DNA of 64,000 bases from Mesostigma viride (lineage: Eukaryota > Streptophyta > Mesostigmatophyceae > Mesostigmatales > Mesostigmataceae): positions 1,336,313 to 1,400,312 of the forward strand of contig RPFO01000412.1 in the NCBI GenBank assembly GCA_009746045.1. The letters run 5' to 3'. A model generated the notes under the pieces. It had not been told where the DNA came from. It did no database searches and saw nothing but the letters and a program-made list of their open reading frames with translations. Shown piece by piece: positions 11,601 to 20,777 of the stretch. Position numbers and translations under genes: made by a program. The stretch's first letter is position 1. Each line of letters starts with the position of its first letter.

Positions 11601-14535
11601 ACCTACGCCAGGCCAGACTCTGACATGTGTAGGCAGGTTGTCATAGGTGTAGTGCCTGTCCCGACCCGCCAATATGCCCACCTTGCCGCCGCGGCTTGCC
11701 GCGATTGACCCCATGCGTCGCCGCCCATCTCATCCTGCCACGCCACCGATGCACGAAGAGCACTAAGCAGCTACGCAGGCGGGCCACATTTGGTACCCCA
11801 GCGGCCACCTCTCCGCCAACTCCTACATTCCTGGCCAACAACATGCCTGCATCCCACCGACCGCTGGCACGCATGCACAGGCCTAGCGGCAAAAAGGCAA
11901 GCGCTTTGCCGTGCCAATGCAGCCTCATGAATGCCCCCCCACAAACTGCTGGCTTGCCACAGGCCACCCAAGCACCCACCTCCAGGGTATACAGCTTTGT
12001 AGGCAGCGGCTCCTTTTTCTCCCTCTCCAACGTGGCCTGCGTGGGGAGCACCAACCACGTGTCGTCCAGCTTGTGGACAAACTCCCCGTTGTCATCAAAG
12101 ACATCTGCGCCCACAAAGTCATCCTCGTCCTCGTCCTCGTCCTCCTGCTCCTTCTCGTCTTCGCTAGTGGCAGCAGAGGAGAGTAGCTCCTGCGCGTTAC
12201 AAAGTTAGGGGGGGGGGGGCATCCCAGCTGCGGAACGCTGTCAGGACTTGGTGTTGGACGCGCGCTCTTGAACGTGCACACAGTGTGAGAGCAAGCACAG
12301 GTGATACGCTGCTCTACCATGGTGTGGGCGCAAGATGCGAGCACAAGGCCAGATGCTGCGTGCAGGGTGAGGAAGGGACACCACTTGCAGCATACGCCAA
12401 CCACATGTATCCCGTGGAGGCTGCCGGTGATGCGTAATGCACCTTGACACCCTGAAAGGGATACCCTTCCTTCCCTTCATCTTCTACCTTGGTCAGTGGT
12501 CACTATGGACTCCTACCTTGGTCACTGTGGCTCCCTCGCCTGACCAAGCTCAAAGACCACGAAATACGGATGCGCATTTTGCCAAGATGCCCATGCCATG
12601 ACAATGCCCCTGTGCTAAAAAGCGAGATCTCCCAAAAGGAACCATGCCCAGCCGCCGCCTGCATCGCGGGCATCACCTTGCGCTGGTCCCCCTTGGGCTT
12701 GGCGGCAGGCGCCTTGCGCAGCGTGGGCCGTGGAGCCTTGGCCTCTGCCTTTGCCTCTGCCTTTGCCTTGTGCCGCGTGGGCCGCTGCGGGGCGTTCGCC
12801 TGGGCCTTGCGCGCGTTCCCGAGCCGCTGCTCCTCGAACGCGAGCAGCAGCCCCAGGGTCTTCTCGCAGCCCTCCAGGTTGTCCCTGGGCTCCCAGGTGT
12901 CTTCGCTGGGGGGGTACCCCAGCCAGCGTACCTTCCACTGGGGGACGCCCCCCCTGCAGCGGTAGCCCACGATACTGCACGCAGAGGCAATGCAACACCC
13001 AGCGCCAGCGACATCAAGACATGGGAAAAGGAGCTGGTTTCCAATCCTATTGGGGGCCCATCATGGGCATGGAGAGGAGGGAGAGGCACTGAGGTCAGCT
13101 GGTAGCCCCGTTCCGTGAAACACGACATGGAACAACCATCAGCTGGTAGCCCCGTTCCGTGACACACGACATGGAACAACCATCAGCTGGTAGCCCCGTT
13201 CCGTGAAACACGACATGAAACAACCATCAGCTGGTAGCCCCGTTCCGTGAAACACGACATGAAACAACCATCAGCTGGTAGCCCCGTTCCGTGACACACG
13301 ACATGGAACAACCATCAGCTGGTAGCCCCGTTCCGTGACACACGACATGAAACAAAAGTATCGCATGGCTGTTGCGGTGGGAAATTTTTCCTGTGATGGT
13401 GGAGGAGAACGTTTCCCCTTAAATGTGAAATATGCCTAATCCATTGCGTCCGTGGTGAGGAGATGCGGTAGAGGCAAGTGGGCTGAAGCGTGGGGCCACT
13501 GGAGTGGGGTGCACTTGTACGGCCGGCACAACGTGGCAGGGAGCATGGCTGCGAGGTGCCGTGCATAGTGTGCTCCCTGTCACAGGCGGGGTGCAAGCTG
13601 CGAGACTTTGGCCATGGCTAGATGCCAGTGGGTGTCAGGCAAACTGCGTCTAGAGAGCTGCTGGCAGCACAGCTATCGGTCTGCATTCTTGTACTTCAGG
13701 TTGCTGCGTCCAGACCCTGGACAACGAGATCGCATCAATGGAAAACGCCAGGTTGACAACGGCCGTGGATCTGGTTTGGTGCATGACCTAAAAGGAATAA
13801 GTAATGGGCATGCAAACTATCCCCGAAACTAGCCACATGACATTGATACTTCACATTTCTTCTAGAAAACAAAGGACCACACAGCATGAGCATCACAGCC
13901 GCCAACTGATCAGACGTGCTGAATAGGTTGTGAACTGCCGGCGTATGCAGGTTGTCCGGCATTGCGGCTGAGGGGCTCGCGGAAAACGACAGCGACGGCT
14001 TGTTAAGTGGCACCGGTAAGCTTCAACCAAGATGCCACTGCCCAACTTTAACCACTGGACTGCTTGCTTCGGTATTGACAAGGGGAAAAACGAGGCATCT
14101 AGCCGTCAGCAGCTCCAAATATGCAGGGGCTCAATAGGAGTCCCTGAATACCGAATCATTTTCTGCGCCATGCCCCTCCATTCTCGACAAAACGAGGGAA
14201 CGCTATTCAGGCAATGAGAGGTATGGCGAATTTCGGAGTCTTTGTAACCGTAGAGTGCACCAGGTGCACTTTACAAAAGACAAAGCTTTTAGAAATGAGC
14301 AGCACGCAGCAGGATGGCCAAGAACTCCCGCTGGGTAGACCAGGCCACCGATGATGACTAACCATTCGACGTCAAAAACGTCATCATCTCCGTCGTCCTC
14401 AGAGCCGGAACAGCCACTCTCATGAGGGCTTGACGAACCGTTTTCCTCTACGTCGTTCCGAGGTTCCAGCGTATCCTTGCGCGCTGTGTCAGTCCCGGAC
14501 GTTGTGTCAGTTGATGAGCTGAAGATCACCGCCAT
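2674..14535 (-). CDS. CMT: Chromomethylase-type DNA (cytosine-5) methyltransferase, 12 exons, 3' end missing
   Basis: It would methylate cytosines in nuclear DNA, guided by histone methylation read by chromodomains. Exons: 14535-14363, 12974-12677, 12189-11980, 11102-11040, 10120-9962, 9334-9176, 8112-7960, 7715-7578, 6667-6600, 5746-5542, 4411-4226, 2910-2674; all junctions are GT-AG and phase-consistent, giving 683 codons. The ATG at 14535 follows an in-frame TAG and has A at -3 and G at +4. Residues 1-52 are acidic and Ser-rich. Residues 53-100 are a canonical chromodomain with cage residues F54, W75 and Y78. An acidic linker follows. Catalytic motifs: I LFSGAGG (228-234), II AVEIEAAP, IV GGPPCQ with Cys404, then GFSGYN typical of CMTs, VI MEEV (449-452, Asn of ENV replaced by Glu), VIII GAYGCPQTRDR (484-494). 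Residues 302-370 hold a divergent second chromodomain-like stretch. No BAH domain is seen. Motifs IX and X should follow residue 683 but are absent; the Copia element lies there. Confidence 0.85.
3465..4178. repeat. 102-bp minisatellite, 7 copies, in methyltransferase intron 11
   Basis: Units start at 3469, 3571, 3673, 3775, 3877, 3979 and 4081, and each carries a BamHI-like GGATCC. From the second unit onward a GTACCC/GTACAC variant alternates, pointing to a dimeric higher-order unit of about 204 bp. Because 102 is divisible by three, long open frames run through on both strands; they are not taken as genes. Confidence 0.95.
4414..5541. repeat. Methyltransferase intron 10: 46-bp array at its 5' end and 42-bp repeats within it
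   Basis: Reading on the gene's strand, the intron starts at 5541. Bases 5541-5337 hold about 4.5 copies of a 46-bp unit, one shortened by about 4 bp, each repeating the CAG or AAG, GTGGGTGGG splice-donor context of exon 10. Degenerate copies of the exon end (CCCATGGAGMGA) occur near 5330 and 5280. A separate set of three repeats of about 42 bp, containing GCCTGGTGAGAATAGTTACA, lies at 4881-4993. The remainder, 4500-4880 and 5000-5260, shows nothing recognisable. Confidence 0.9.
6449..6610. repeat. 30-bp minisatellite duplicating the exon 9 splice donor, 5 copies
   Basis: The unit on the gene's strand is the last ten bases of exon 9 (CACAGCTACC) followed by GTGAGTGGG and GGCATGGGG. The real exon end at 6610-6600 is the first copy; five further copies run to 6449. 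Most keep GTGAGT; one has ATGAGT. Unit starts are exactly 30 bp apart (6451, 6481, 6511, 6541, 6571, 6601). Confidence 0.95.
6752..6943. repeat. 67-bp minisatellite, about 2.8 copies, in methyltransferase intron 8
   Basis: CAGGTACGG recurs at 6754, 6821 and 6888, exactly 67 bp apart, with near-identical sequence between. The array lies about 90 bp upstream of the exon 9 acceptor on the gene's strand. Confidence 0.9.
7322..7540. repeat. Degenerate repeats of the exon 8 end in intron 8
   Basis: On the minus strand the exon 8 end, TCATGGAGGAG then GTAAGG (7588-7573), is followed within 250 bp by at least four imperfect copies such as TTCATGGAGGAGGGGAGGC and GTCATGGAGGGGAGGC. Copy spacing is irregular, roughly 30-70 bp. 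The intron spans 7577-6670. Confidence 0.7.
8358..8745. repeat. 63-bp minisatellite, about 6 copies, in methyltransferase intron 6
   Basis: The unit begins GGCACAAAACAGGATGC and repeats every 63 bp (for example 8421 and 8484), with a single C/T variant site near the end of the unit. It sits 250-630 bp upstream of the exon 7 acceptor on the gene's strand. The rest of intron 6 (8750-9175) has nothing recognisable. Confidence 0.95.
9722..9960. repeat. CG run and (CCCA)n tetranucleotide array in methyltransferase intron 5
   Basis: A CG and GCCC run (9725-9760) leads into about 43 copies of CCCA (9761-9934). On the gene's strand the intron starts GTGGGTGGGTG at 9961, directly beside the array, so the transcript carries a long (GGGU)n tract made of repeated donor-like GGUGGGU. 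It is also a strong G-quadruplex candidate. Confidence 0.95.
10123..11039. other. Methyltransferase intron 4, no array
   Basis: This intron of about 917 bp separates exons 4 and 5. It is AT-rich between 10440 and 10800 and contains no tandem array or recognisable gene. Confidence 0.6.
11150..11345. repeat. 37-bp minisatellite, 5 copies, in methyltransferase intron 3
   Basis: CCAGTGAGC recurs at 11161, 11198, 11235, 11272 and 11309, a 37-bp period. The array lies just upstream of the exon 4 acceptor on the gene's strand. Bases 11346-11979, the rest of the intron, hold nothing recognisable. Confidence 0.95.
13092..13352. repeat. 44-bp minisatellite, 6 copies, in methyltransferase intron 1
   Basis: CAGCTGGTAGCCCCGTTCCG recurs every 44 bp from 13096. 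Units differ mainly at GTGAAACAC or GTGACACAC and CATGGAACAA or CATGAAACAA. Intron 1 spans 14362-12975; the remaining 13353-14362 contains no recognisable gene. Confidence 0.95.
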
Positions 14536-14796
14536 TGTGCTTAGCAGCTATGCAAGAAGAGCCTGAAACTAACAAAATTTAAGTGGGGTTGACGCTGCCA
14601 TGGCCGATGAAGTAATTGCATCAACCATGACTAGGAGCTTCTGTGTGCGCTTCGTAAATCGTAATGACCCCCCCCGCACGCGGGTCCGCAAGGCCAGGAT
14701 GGCACGGCATGGCAGTCGTTGGCAAGTGGGTGGACGTTGGCGCCAGCGGATGGCGGGAAAAAATACGTAGTTGTTAAAGGTTGTTAACTTGACTAC

Positions 14797-15215
14797 AGTA
14801 CAGTACACCCCCCCCCACACGTTTAGGGTTCAGAACTTCAGATTCTCAGGTTTAAGATCATGAGACTCTGGATTTGACCTCTAATAGTAGTATAATTGTA
14901 GTAGAATGTATTAAAACTTAGTAGAATCGAATCGCAGTAGTAATATTCTTTAAGATCGTGAGCCCTGGATTGGTCGGACCCCAGTCTTAAACGTGTGTGG
15001 GGGGGTGTACAGTACAGGCTGGCTACAGTACCTAGTGCCCTGCTTTCGGGGGACGGGCGCCGCGCCCGCGGGAGGGCCCTTCCCGGGGGGGGATGTCGCG
15101 GTCTGGGGACTGCCGTCGCGGTGCAAGGGGACGACCATGTGCGTGGGCCACAAAACCCCCACGTGTCCTGGACGACGATGTGCGTGGGCCACGGCCCCCC
15201 CACGTGTCCTGGCGC
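14797..15215. repeat. Small inverted-repeat element and GC-rich duplication upstream of the methyltransferase
   Basis: GTACA(C)n ending ACACGTTT at 14797-14823 is mirrored by AAACGTGTGTG(G)nTGTAC at 14989-15015, forming an imperfect inverted repeat about 220 bp long overall. Inside, a block starting TTTAAGATC is directly repeated (near 14851 and 14950). Adjacent DNA at 15130-15215 has a twofold repeat containing ATGTGCGTGGGCCAC and CACGTGTCCTGG. It may be a MITE-like insertion; no target duplication could be fixed. Confidence 0.5.
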
Positions 15216-15644
15216 CTGTCCTGGGCTGCGTGTCCTGGATCCAGGAATTGAGGAGACGCATCACCTTTTTAATAAAAGTCGTATACTAATACCCACCCAC
15301 AACCGACAAGTATTTTAGGCGCAAGACACCGACACCACGGACGAGAATTCGCCGTTCACAAAAGAAAGCGACGGTCGTCACAGAAATGGACGCGAAACGG
15401 ATGCGGGAAGAATGCCCTGCTCCGGCATTAGGATATGTTTCGTGCGGGGAGAAGCCGTGGCTGTAGGCGGGTTGGTGGCAGGCCAACTAAGCACGGGCGC
15501 AAGAGCAGCCCATGATGCGAAGGCTGACAACTGAATAGGCCAGGGTCAAGTTCCAGCGGCGAAGAGGATGCCGGAGGCCAGGGTGGCAGCGACGGGAAAG
15601 AAGGCAGAGCGGGCTATGGGCGTAGCCGGGCTGGTTTGTTTCAG

Positions 15645-16919
15645 GCGCGCCCTCCCCCAACCGCTCCCCCAGCAGCAAACGGCGAGACATCGGAGGGCAG
15701 GCGCGAGTGCTTTGACTCGCGGAACCGCATGACCCTTCAAACGTTGAGGCGATATCAATCAGCATGGAAACGTTTCTGTGCGTTTGATCATCACGCGACA
15801 CCGGAGTATGCGGCGGGCGAGGAACACCTTTCTACAGTGGGGGCGGTCGAGCAGTACCTGGAAAGCCGAAAAGACACGGAGGCAGATGTATAATGCACTG
15901 TGGTTTCTGAGCTGTGTCCGGTCCCATGTTTCAAAGCACAACCTTACAAGTCTCTGCTGCTGCATCTGGGGCATCGGTCAGGCCGCAATTCACACGCTGT
16001 ATTTCCCACTTTGTATTTGGATGCTGTCGTACAATGTTTCACTCGTTGTAGGGGAAGGCCACCCTGGATAAGGTCCTGAACGCGTTGGCATTTTTTCGCA
16101 CTAGGTGGTACTTCATCCATGCGAAGGGCACAGCCCACGACCTGGGTGAACATGAGGGAATCAAGATTTACAAGGCATCTGCGTCATCGAGGTCCAAGGA
16201 GCGGGCCCGTCCTGAGTAAGTGGTGGTGCTACTACTCTCTTTGGACATCTGGTTTGCCATGCTTCTAGGGATGAATTTCTCTCTGGCATTCATGGTTTGC
16301 ATTGTATGAACGCGGTGTTCATTATTTGTGGCAATGCCCTTGTGTTTTGGTGCCCTATTCAGGAACGCGTAGCAGGATGCGGCAAGGCATATCGCCACGT
16401 TGAAGTACGGCGACGCAGAGTTCAGGGCTGCTAACCGGCATTTCCTCGAGCTGAGCTGCGAGGGCATGTTCGCGGACAGAGAGAGGCAACACCTTGCCAA
16501 CCAGATGCGGTAAGAGTTTTCCCAAGCATGGCTATTACAATAGCTTTCTGGCTAGGTTGGTGTCCTTGCATGGTGTCAATAGATATCTCTGAGCCTTCTG
16601 CAAGAACAGCAATACTTGAAGTGCTTCCATGGTTTCTTATTATAGTGGTACATCGGTTGTGCTGCATCACCAAGTTCATGGCCTTGCAGGCTTTGTCCAC
16701 AAGTTAAATGTTGGTTGTGACCTGATGATGGGTTTTGTGGCATTTATGCTTGCTTGGGTACAAAGACTTTCGTCATTGCCACGCCCGTCCCGTTTCCCCC
16801 CCAATGCATACCCACCCAGAGCCGACATCCTTGACAACCACCTTACTGCATCGCGCTCCATGGAGACCAACCTGCAACTTGCCATGCGCATGCGTGTTCG
16901 CGCTGCAATAGCATACTGA
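15645..16919 (+). pseudogene. Four-exon gene resembling a tyrosine recombinase N-terminal domain, possibly broken
   Basis: Exons 15645-15887, 16052-16215, 16363-16509 and 16820-16919 join in phase with GT-AG borders and end at TGA, about 217 residues. Residues 25-80 (TLRRYQSAWKRF ... VEQYLESRK) look like the SAM-like core-binding domain of tyrosine recombinases. The later part (LKYGDAEFRAANRHFLEL, and METNLQLAMRMRVRAA) is not recognised and no catalytic R-H-R-Y set is seen. One in-frame TAG lies at 16370-16372, just inside exon 3; the other nearby acceptors break phase. It could be a decayed Crypton-like or other mobile gene, or a gene whose exon 3 start I misplaced. A 5' exon may begin at ATG 15386. 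Confidence 0.35.
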
Positions 16920-19900
16920 GCCGTATGCTGAGACTGCGGTCATGATCTCCATGGTGGATTCTAAACAGCTCCGTGAAGGCGATGGCATGATAGAGCATGT
17001 CAGGTGGTGGTGGATGGTTTGCAATCTCAGCACATGCCCCCGACTTGCAAGGGCCTCAACATATGCGCAACAAGATAACGGCAGGCTCGAGCTACCATGG
17101 TCCGGATTCTCCCGATTTCTGGCCTGCGCTGGTTGTCTCCTTGATATGCGCAAGGAGTTCAAGGCCATGCACAAGGAGAAGTTCCAGGGCGCATTGGCCG
17201 AGGTAGATGTAGGACGTGTTGGGTCGATTTGGGAGGTTGGTATCCAAGAGGCATGGACCCTTCGCCATGCATTTCAAAATGGCCGGCGTGCCTGAACTTG
17301 GTAATTGGGCACTGCTACATCATGCAGATTGTTCGTCTGCCATTGTAAGTTCTGCGGCCAGTAACCGGGATTTTTCTGCACATGTGGTCAGTGTTTTCAT
17401 GTAGAGGATGCCCGGAAACCCGGCCAGATTGAGATGCAGCACATGCACGGGGTAATGACGCATTGCCTACTAAACGAGGCCATTGCGATGTCATGCAATT
17501 AATTACAGTTTTACATCAAAGCTTGTTTTATACAGAGTCCAGTTATCAAATTCTCGAGTCCAGTTCTCAAATTCTCAAGTTCTCAGAGGGCGCCGCCCGA
17601 GATTAATTAAGAGGTACTTTGAAATTAAATAAGAGGCATGCCTCTATCAAGATATATTTTTGGAGGCGAGTTTCCATTGGCGTTAAGTTGTAATATTGGA
17701 CGACATCATGTCAAGCCGTTGAATCATTCATTCCGACTTTTGCATTTTCTCGAAGCTGTCAAAAAAGGATCAATTATATCAAGGAGACAACCAAGGATCA
17801 ATTATATACCCGACTTCTCCGTAAATTCTCGTCGACCGGGTTTAGAAAAAACCCACGAAGGGTAGATGCAGATTCAACGGCGTAAACTACGTCACGACCG
17901 ACGCGGCGCCAAATGGTCGCCTAGGTTCCTAGCTTTTCTGCGAGCCATTTTACAACGTCGCGCCGTACCCGAGCCCTTTTCTGAACGTGATCGAGATGCA
18001 AAATCCGCTTGCCAGACCGGGAACTCCGTCCAATACCGTCGTGCAGTACCACCAATTATGCACACTACCATTCAAATCCCCCGCGAGCACGTCTCACTCG
18101 CCACCCCCTCTCTATCCCCACTCATGCACCGCACACGCCTGCATGACCAAGTCTGACCAGCCGTGCACGACCCGTGTTGGTCTGTACGGCCGTACGGGGT
18201 ATTCGGTAAAACCCGCGCGTACTGCAAAAGTATACGCTTTGCACTGGATTTACCATGCTGCTAAGGCTGTATTGGGAAAGCGGGCGGGAATTTTTTTTGA
18301 AATGGCGGCTATGGCGGACGTACGATTTTCACCCGCCTACGCTTCGAGGCCTGCTCGATAAATTTTAGCACATCGAAACCTCCTGCGCGAGACCTTCCTA
18401 GCTCTCATTGCGCCACCCATTAGCAGCTTTGACAGACTTATCGTCGCCCTTCCAACTGAGCCGACGCCTCGACTCCTTCTAAGGCCCAGGACTGTAAACA
18501 TGCCTTATTTCCTCAACCGTTGGCGCAATGTTTCCCTCTTTTACCTCGCCTGACCATGCCCGCGATTCGAGCTTCTTGGGTCAATGCTGTGCAGTTCTCA
18601 GAATTCTATCCCACCAACAATTCAGCCGCCCCTTAATTTGGCTGTTGAGTGATGTCCGACTGGCACGATGGAGAGGCCTCCATCACATTGGCGACCTCAC
18701 TAGTGGCCCACATGTACCGCCGAGACCTGCATCTCGAGCTCCTCGACCCTCACGCTGCAACTGTTACCATGCGAGACACCCTGAGACTCTCGGCATGCTT
18801 TTTCCCATGCAATATCACTCCCTCGATTCGCAGCAAGGCCCGTCTCCTCCAATATGCTATCTACCATGCAGTCACACAAATGCAATATCTCCAACATCAT
18901 CATGACTATACCACTTCCATCCCTGCACAATAAAATGCAAAGAAACCATTGGCGGCCCTTCAGCGCATTAGCGCTTTGATGCCGCTGCGGCCTGCGAAAA
19001 GAGGGTGCGTCACTCTCACAAAACAACAAGAAGCGTCCATACGCACAACATCCTTGCCAGAACACGTTTTATGAAATGCCTTACACCTTCCCGAAGAGCT
19101 ATATGCTGCGACTAAAGCGGCCCTGATCACGACATCAACGAAAACAATGTAAAGCTGCCAGGTATTCGACAACACAACGGCAAGCGACGGCGAGCTAGTA
19201 GCTGGCGGAATCTAAAGCTGCTAAAAAAGAACGCAAAAAACTTCTAACGATGAGCTCATAGAAGAAAGCACTGATAGCAGATAACATTCGCGACAAATCT
19301 GTACCTTGACCTCGTAAATCCCTCGCCCAGGCGCGCAACAACAGCCGTTCTTCCATGGACTGCAGGTCAGACACGCACTGCGCAGGTCTGAACAATTACT
19401 TACCGATAATGGCCGAAAATCTGGAAAAAAGCACCAGATCGGTTCAGGATTCGATGCAACCGATATTAATGCCTGATTCACGGTCAGACCCCCCCCCCCC
19501 CCCCCCCCCCCAAAACCGCGATTTTACTGCCGCTATCATGAATTCTATATCATTCCGCGCGACCACTGAAAAAATTCAGATTACCCCCCATGCCGATGGC
19601 TTGAAAAAACAACAGCGATATCGTAAACCAGCTGATTTCCGCCACAAAATAACATCATAAACTCATCGACTTTCAGATTCGAGTAAAATCTTTGCACTTC
19701 GCTTGCCCTACAGTATTGTGGTAGTTTCGCCTGAACGCAGTCGCCATGGCCACTCCCGCAGGGGGTGCGCGCAGCACCGTGCACGTGAAATTTGTGACCT
19801 TCGGCTCCGGCGCGAATGTTTTGGCGCCAAAAGTTCCGGGGGTGTCCCGTTGGATACTAAATATGTACGGCCCTCGGCCACTACAGATATCTCTGCTGCT

Positions 19901-20777
19901 GACTGCGGCGTGGGACACAACAACAACAATTCAACAACAACAACAAGTTGGGTTGACCCTTCAAAAACCGAGACCTCGAACCGGCGTGAACAGTGTACTC
20001 TGTACGCGACTCTCATGTTCAGTAGGTAATCAGTTCAGTTCAGTTGTTTCCCACACCGCACATGGGCCGTAGAGTCGAGTTGAGTCGACTCGACTCGAAT
20101 CGACTCGACGCCGCACATGGGCCGCAGAGTACACGTGTACGCAACTCTACGCGCGAGGAATGTTTGTCGGCGCGCCGGCTTGGCTGCGCTGGCGATGACT
20201 TTGACCCTTGTCTCATAAGACTGCGGAGGGTCAGGACTCAGGACTCCGGCAGATATTCTAGGGCCAGGACTCGGGCAGATATTACAGACTGTACCATATA
20301 CTGTAGGACCAGAGACAGACAGTGGGCCGACGTTGGCAGTCGGTTTCAGCACACCAAACGCATGACGTGGCCTCACAAAACGCAGCCGCACAAACGCATG
20401 CAAACACGTGAGTCCTTGCTGAATTGCGGGGTAGGGGCCAGATCTGTCAGCAGTTCCCCAAGGTGTGTTATGCAAAATATGCAAATGCATTTCTCTAATG
20501 GGCTCCCCGTTGGTAAATACAAGTACTGTACTCATTTTCCCGGAAAATACATTGAAGCACGGTACTAAAATACCGCGGTGTTATCTGCACGAGGTCTGTC
20601 TTGTCGCCACGAATGATCAGGTTAATAAATTGATCACGCCATTCCGAACCAGCTGTGGTTTTTCCGAAAACGGCCCCCGCCAGATTATATCTTCAAATCA
20701 CGGTCACATCCACGCCATAGTTACGCACTTGCGGTATATAGCTGGTTGGTACGTGGCTGACCACTCGAAGCGCTCAC
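16920..20777. other. Spacer upstream of the phosphodiesterase gene, no supported gene
   Basis: Several short open frames occur (for example 18649-18933 and 19746-20072, both plus strand), but none shows a recognisable domain or a second line of support. The stretch holds a poly-C run (19488-19511), a palindromic GAGTCGACTC cluster (20075-20110) flanked by two direct copies of CCGCACATGGGCCG (20057 and 20112), and a small repeat with GGCAGATATT near 20245-20285. The promoter of the phosphodiesterase gene should lie in its last few hundred bases but cannot be defined. Confidence 0.5.

Noticed and set aside
14820-14830. Interstitial telomere-like TTTAGGG
   Set aside because: A single unit; expected by chance.
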